From NCBI GenBank assembly GCA_905221605.1, contig CAJNDS010001456.1, positions 1 through 18,197 on the forward strand: a stretch of 18,197 nucleotides of DNA, written 5' to 3'. Shown in pieces: positions 14,879 to 18,197 of this stretch; positions within the stretch are counted from its first letter, which is position 1, and every line of letters starts with the position of its first letter. Source of the stretch: Symbiodinium natans. Its lineage: Eukaryota > Sar > Dinophyceae > Suessiales > Symbiodiniaceae. The translations under genes and the position numbers were made by a program. The notes beneath the pieces are model-generated. The model was not told the DNA's origin and did not search any database. It saw nothing but the letters and a program-made list of their open reading frames with translations.

Positions 14879-16018
14879 TCACTTCTCTTCCTCCACGGCC
14901 GAGGCGTCCTCCCGACCAAGTTCCGCTCCAGTCGCACCCTCTCGCTCAGGCTCTTTCTTCTCGCGCTCCGCCGTCTTTCGCTCCTTCTTGGCATGCTTCT
15001 TTGCTTCCTTCTTGGCTTTCTTGCGCGCCTTCTCCGAGCTGTTTGAGGACTCCGAAGAACTGGGCGCGGGCCTTTTTGACATCTTGACGCCCCAGGCTTC
15101 CTCTTCGTCGTCGCTGTCGCCTCCTTGAAGGCCCTTACGATGCCAACCTGCGCTGTCCTCGTGTCTCTGGCGCAACGATTCCATCAAGAATTTCTTCATG
15201 AGGCCGAGGTCTTTCGGGGAGGATTGCCACGAGCCCAGCGTGGCAGCATTCGACGTCGTAGTCGGTATCTTGTGCGCCCAATTGGAGAGGGCGTTGCACA
15301 TGGTCACAGCCTCGAGCATTTGGATGCCTCCAAGGTAGACTGTGCTCACAAAGGCGAGAACCTCTGGAAGCATCTTGGAAATCACAGCCTTGTGTGTGCG
15401 GTAGAACATACACCATGTCTGGAGCGCATCCTCCAGCTTAGCCTTGCTCGTCTCCGAGGTGCGCTCTTTCACCAAAACCTCGCAAGCTGCAATGAAGGCT
15501 TTTGCTTCAGCAGTCTGGAAGAACTCCGCAAATCGCCCCAACACCGCAGAGGGCGTTCCTTCGCCTTCCTCCAAGTAGGTGTCTAGACAATTGGAGAGGG
15601 CTCGCGCCGATCCGGATATGGTGGAGAGACCTACAGAAGGGCGTCGAACTAGCTCGCAGTTGCGCGAGTCCAGGACTTGACGCATGCTGTCCTTGCCGAA
15701 CAGGTCCTTGACAGAGGTGCTAGCGTAGACGGCCTTGCCATGCTCGTCCGCGTATGGACGCAGCACGGCCTTCGCCAAGGCGTAGCGTCCCTCGAGCCGA
15801 GGCACATACTCTTTGGTCTTGCCCTTGCCGTCGTCTTTGCCTCCCTTGCCATCGCTGCCCCAAGACCCCCAGGCATAAGATTCCTGAGGCGACTCTCGAT
15901 TGGCATTCCAAGGTTCGTTGTAGGCCGACCACGAGGACGCCCAACCGTCCGAAGCCCAAGCCGGAGTCTTGCCCTTGGACCCTTTGCCTTTGCCGCTGCC
16001 CTTCTTACCGCTCCACAT
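14879..16018 (-). CDS. Uncharacterised Gly/Lys-rich protein with basic C-terminal tail, 379 aa
   Basis: Intact frame from ATG 16018 (the first ATG after an in-frame TGA) to the stop at 14879. Residues 1-70 are low complexity: GKKGSGKGKGSKGK, then Trp/Ser/Gly-rich, then KGGKDDGKGKTK, similar in style to RNA-binding or disordered N-termini common in dinoflagellate proteins. Residues about 75-290 look like a globular, mostly helical domain with no motif I recognise. An acidic patch DSDDEEE (301-307) is followed by a Ser stretch and a Lys/Arg-rich helix (KARKKAKKEAKKHAKKERK, 330-348) that could serve as a nuclear localisation signal or nucleic-acid contact. No signal peptide or membrane segment. 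A pyrimidine-rich ACCGTCCTCAG just before the start could be a trans-splice acceptor. Not obviously part of the transposon. Confidence 0.8.
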   Translation of the reverse strand: MWSGKKGSGKGKGSKGKTPAWASDGWASSWSAYNEPWNANRESPQESYAWGSWGSDGKGGKDDGKGKTKEYVPRLEGRYALAKAVLRPYADEHGKAVYASTSVKDLFGKDSMRQVLDSRNCELVRRPSVGLSTISGSARALSNCLDTYLEEGEGTPSAVLGRFAEFFQTAEAKAFIAACEVLVKERTSETSKAKLEDALQTWCMFYRTHKAVISKMLPEVLAFVSTVYLGGIQMLEAVTMCNALSNWAHKIPTTTSNAATLGSWQSSPKDLGLMKKFLMESLRQRHEDSAGWHRKGLQGGDSDDEEEAWGVKMSKRPAPSSSESSNSSEKARKKAKKEAKKHAKKERKTAEREKKEPEREGATGAELGREDASAVEEEK

Positions 16019-17966
16019 GGTCCAGCTGAGGACGGTCAGGTTTACAGTATGAGTCTGAGCACTGATGCCTGAACGGGTTCAAGGGTCAGCCGTGTAAGCA
16101 TGTCGACTTCAGTGCCTCGACCACACAAGCCTGTCAATGCATACGAACACTCAACGTGATCTTTTTCGTATTCGCGGACGTTGCGATATAGATCCAAGCC
16201 CGAGTCGACGTGGACATCGAGCACATGCCCGAGGTCAGGGTTGACAGTTAGAGACAGCGCCCTTTTTTCTGGTTTATCGATTTATGTATATGCGGATGAT
16301 GTATCTTCTAAAGCCTATGGCTGCTGTGAGCTCACGCCTTGGGTGATGCAACCAACTCGACACAGAACCGAAACATGTTCTGAGGCACTGAAGACATGTT
16401 CACCGGTCTTCGTCGTACAACCTGATGCGGGAGCGGGAGGTACGAATGACATGCCTACATCGTCTCCAAGCAGTTTCCATGCAGACGTGCGACAGTGGCA
16501 AACTATCCAAAGCGCCCTAGACCAATCCAGGACACGCCTCACATATGTGCAATTTTGCATGCGCGCTTTGCTGATTCGTCGCTGAGTCTGGTGTGTCGGA
16601 TGAAAACTGCGAAGGTCCCAATTCAGATACTACCGCTTCGTGTATGCAGGATTACGTGGTCTACCGTGCAGAACGAAGCTTCTGTATAGAGGTGTAGAAA
16701 TGCTGCCCGAAACTTAGGACCTGAGATGTTGATGCCGCCGTGACACACCAAACCGAGCTGGTCTTTGCCTCGGATACGCTAGTCGGAGTTAATTTCTGGG
16801 ACGAGTTGAACGTCCTAATGCCTTGAACGGGATCCAATATTCCCCTGCACACGAAGTTTACCGTGCCATGTCTCAAACACAACTTTACAGTACAGCGCAC
16901 TAGTCGGGTTGCACGCGCAAGACTTGCAGCGCACCGTTAAACACTCCAGCTGCGCGGCGCGCGGAAGGTAGTCCATGTCGTCGGCCCCGGAGTCGGCCTC
17001 TCACAAGGGGGCCGGCCCGATCACAACCTGACAAAGCAAAAGGACAAGGCGCAGAGGCAACACCGAGCAGCTGTGCGCACAAACAGCATCATGAGGCCAG
17101 GTCCACGACAAGCACAAGATAATACCCCGCGGGGACGTATAAGACGAAGAAGCCCCCCTGGGAAACTATGAGTTTGAACGCATCGGCAGCGTACGCCATC
17201 GCGCGTGTGGTCTTGCCTGGGCCTGGATCACGTCGCGATATGGCGGAGCCCGCGCCTGGCAGGCGTCGAGACAAGCAACGTGAGGCGCGCCGCAGTCGTG
17301 CCTCGGGAACAAGGGTGTCAGCGCGAACTCCGACCTTGTCACACGCAAGGACTGCGCGCACGGCATGAGAGTGTACCCCAGCCGATCAGCCTCCTCGTCC
17401 GTGTCTGGGTAGACAGTCGTCGCCACCTCGCGGATGCTAGCCCCATGCGAAGCAACGTAGTCACATGTCTAAATGAACAATTGTCAAGGAAAGTCACCTG
17501 CTCATCCATAGCCTGCAGTCCGAAAATATTCCACTGAAGGGCAAGCACTCATGCAACCGATAATGTGATAATGCACCTCGCGGCGGGCGCGTGCCCCCGC
17601 TCGGTCATGCGGCCCACGTCGCCTCACAGCTGCAGGTGTTCGAAGTGCTGAGATGCAAGAAAACCACTCGACCTGCGGGGGACGCGCTGCGGAGCGTCGT
17701 CCTCAACATTCGACCTCAGCTGCTCACGGCTTACGACGTGTATGATGCCCACCTCTGGGATAGAGGCTGGGGCAGTGGCATGACTGGCTCGCTTGATCTG
17801 CCCTGCCGAGTGTCAAAAGCTTAAGGGCTGGAGCCGAAAATGTTATTTCAAGTATAATCACATGACCAGATTGCAGCGAGGAATGCGAATCATTGTCACA
17901 GAGTCGCGTCGAACTCTACGGGTAGGAAGTGGGAACATCTTTTTGCGACAGCCGTTGTGCACTACT
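16019..17966. other. Long intergenic region, no gene supported
   Basis: Nearly 2 kb without a convincing gene. Several minus-strand fragments at 16900-17430 have coding-like composition (for example GPGKTTRAMAYAADAF in one frame and DTDEEADRLGYTLMP in another) but switch frame repeatedly, so at most they are relics. A plus-strand frame at 17591-17824 starts with GTG and has no domain. No tandem repeats or tRNA-like structure were recognised. Confidence 0.5.
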
Positions 17967-17999
17967 TGCGGCGCACGGGGGCAAGGCCCGCGCCGTGCA
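17967..17999 (-). repeat. GC-rich hairpin, copy D (longer stem)
   Basis: A 33-nt variant: outer TGC/GCA, then GGCGC pairing with GCGCC, then GGGC pairing with GCCC around an AAG loop. The core GGGGGCAAGGCCCGC and the flank GCTTTCACCATTCTA (coding strand) link it to copy A. It is 71-72 bp downstream of the stop codon of the partial gene at the right edge. Confidence 0.75.
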
Positions 18000-18070
18000 T
18001 AGAATGGTGAAAGCGCACAGCTGAGCTTGTGTCGAATAAGGCACTGGAGCAAAATTGTCTATCCTGCACG

Positions 18071-18197
18071 TTACATCGAGGCTGTGCTGGATGCGCTGCT
18101 ACTGCTACCGCTAGTCTTCGCACGCTCGGCCCGAGACCTCTTTCTCGTCTTCAGCTGTGCCATCCAACTGCCCACCAGGTTATAGTGCGGCGCAGGC
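18071..18197 (-). CDS. C-terminal end of a gene entering from the right edge (partial)
   Basis: The minus-strand frame is open from the window edge to a TAA at 18071-18073 and gives 41 residues: PAPHYNLVGSWMAQL, then a basic segment KTRKRSRAERAK, then a Ser-rich tail (SGSSSSASSTASM). The change from ordered-looking sequence to a basic, Ser-rich tail resembles a real C-terminus. It fits the same-strand gene array and has the GC-rich hairpin on its 3' side. Too short to assign a function, and the frame could be open by chance. Confidence 0.35.
   Translation of the reverse strand, partial: PAPHYNLVGSWMAQLKTRKRSRAERAKTSGSSSSASSTASM

Noticed and set aside
17089-17361. Walker A-like GPGKTT in a minus-strand frame
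   Set aside because: The motif lacks the leading Gly at the right spacing, no other helicase or ATPase motif follows, and the frame depends on shifts. At best a relic.
17591-17824. 77-codon plus-strand frame with fairly protein-like composition
   Set aside because: Starts at GTG in what appears to be a eukaryotic genome, has no domain, and runs against the gene array. It could be an exon fragment, but nothing supports that.

Overview
The window reads as nuclear DNA of a protist, most likely a dinoflagellate (inference). Reasons: GC-rich coding DNA; all four supported gene loci on the same (minus) strand, as in the unidirectional gene arrays of dinoflagellates; a plant/alveolate-type CCCTAAA telomere repeat; a Helitron-type transposon gene; and a Gly-Lys-rich protein of unknown family. 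No bacterial operon signals, rRNA or convincing tRNA were seen. No database search was possible, so all family assignments rest on visible motifs.

Layout. Bases 1-6470 are almost entirely satellite DNA. Most arrays are built from one inverted-repeat arm, CTAAACTATA / TATAGTTTAG, which contains a telomere-like TTTAG seed. Three unit types use it: about 267 bp (1-545 and 4331-5500), 50 bp (545-1250 and 5500-6470) and roughly 90-100 bp (1250-2580). An 11-bp minisatellite (2580-2775) and a degenerate CCCCCGGGCGCAAAACCTCC array (2780-3620) follow. An interstitial block of about 24 telomere repeats lies at 3952-4119, with a strong hairpin beside it. Another minisatellite (6472-6648) and an AT tract (6751-6786) close the repeat half.

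The right half carries minus-strand genes. At 11654-7061 lies a near-complete Helitron-type transposase split over two reading frames: an ASCH-like domain, a CxxC...CxxC zinc-binding segment and an HUH replication-initiator domain in the first, and the YLPKF tyrosine motif and a full Pif1-type SF1B helicase in the second. The break falls between the HUH motif and the tyrosine motif. It could be a frameshift, or a 55-nt GT-AG intron that restores frame exactly. Upstream come a frameshifted Cys-rich basic protein (13729-13020), an uncharacterised 379-aa Gly/Lys-rich protein (16018-14879) and the C-terminal end of a further gene entering from the right edge (18197-18071).

The most unexpected pattern is a short GC-rich hairpin that recurs four times (7012, 12960, 14634, 17967), each time on the 3' side of one of the four minus-strand genes, 26, 37, 222 and 72 bp from the stop codon. 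It is either a dispersed repeat or a 3'-end or intergenic processing signal. Two of the copies sit within a larger duplicated block. The 3'-side copy next to the transposase has a second hairpin 27 bp further on and may instead belong to the transposon terminus.
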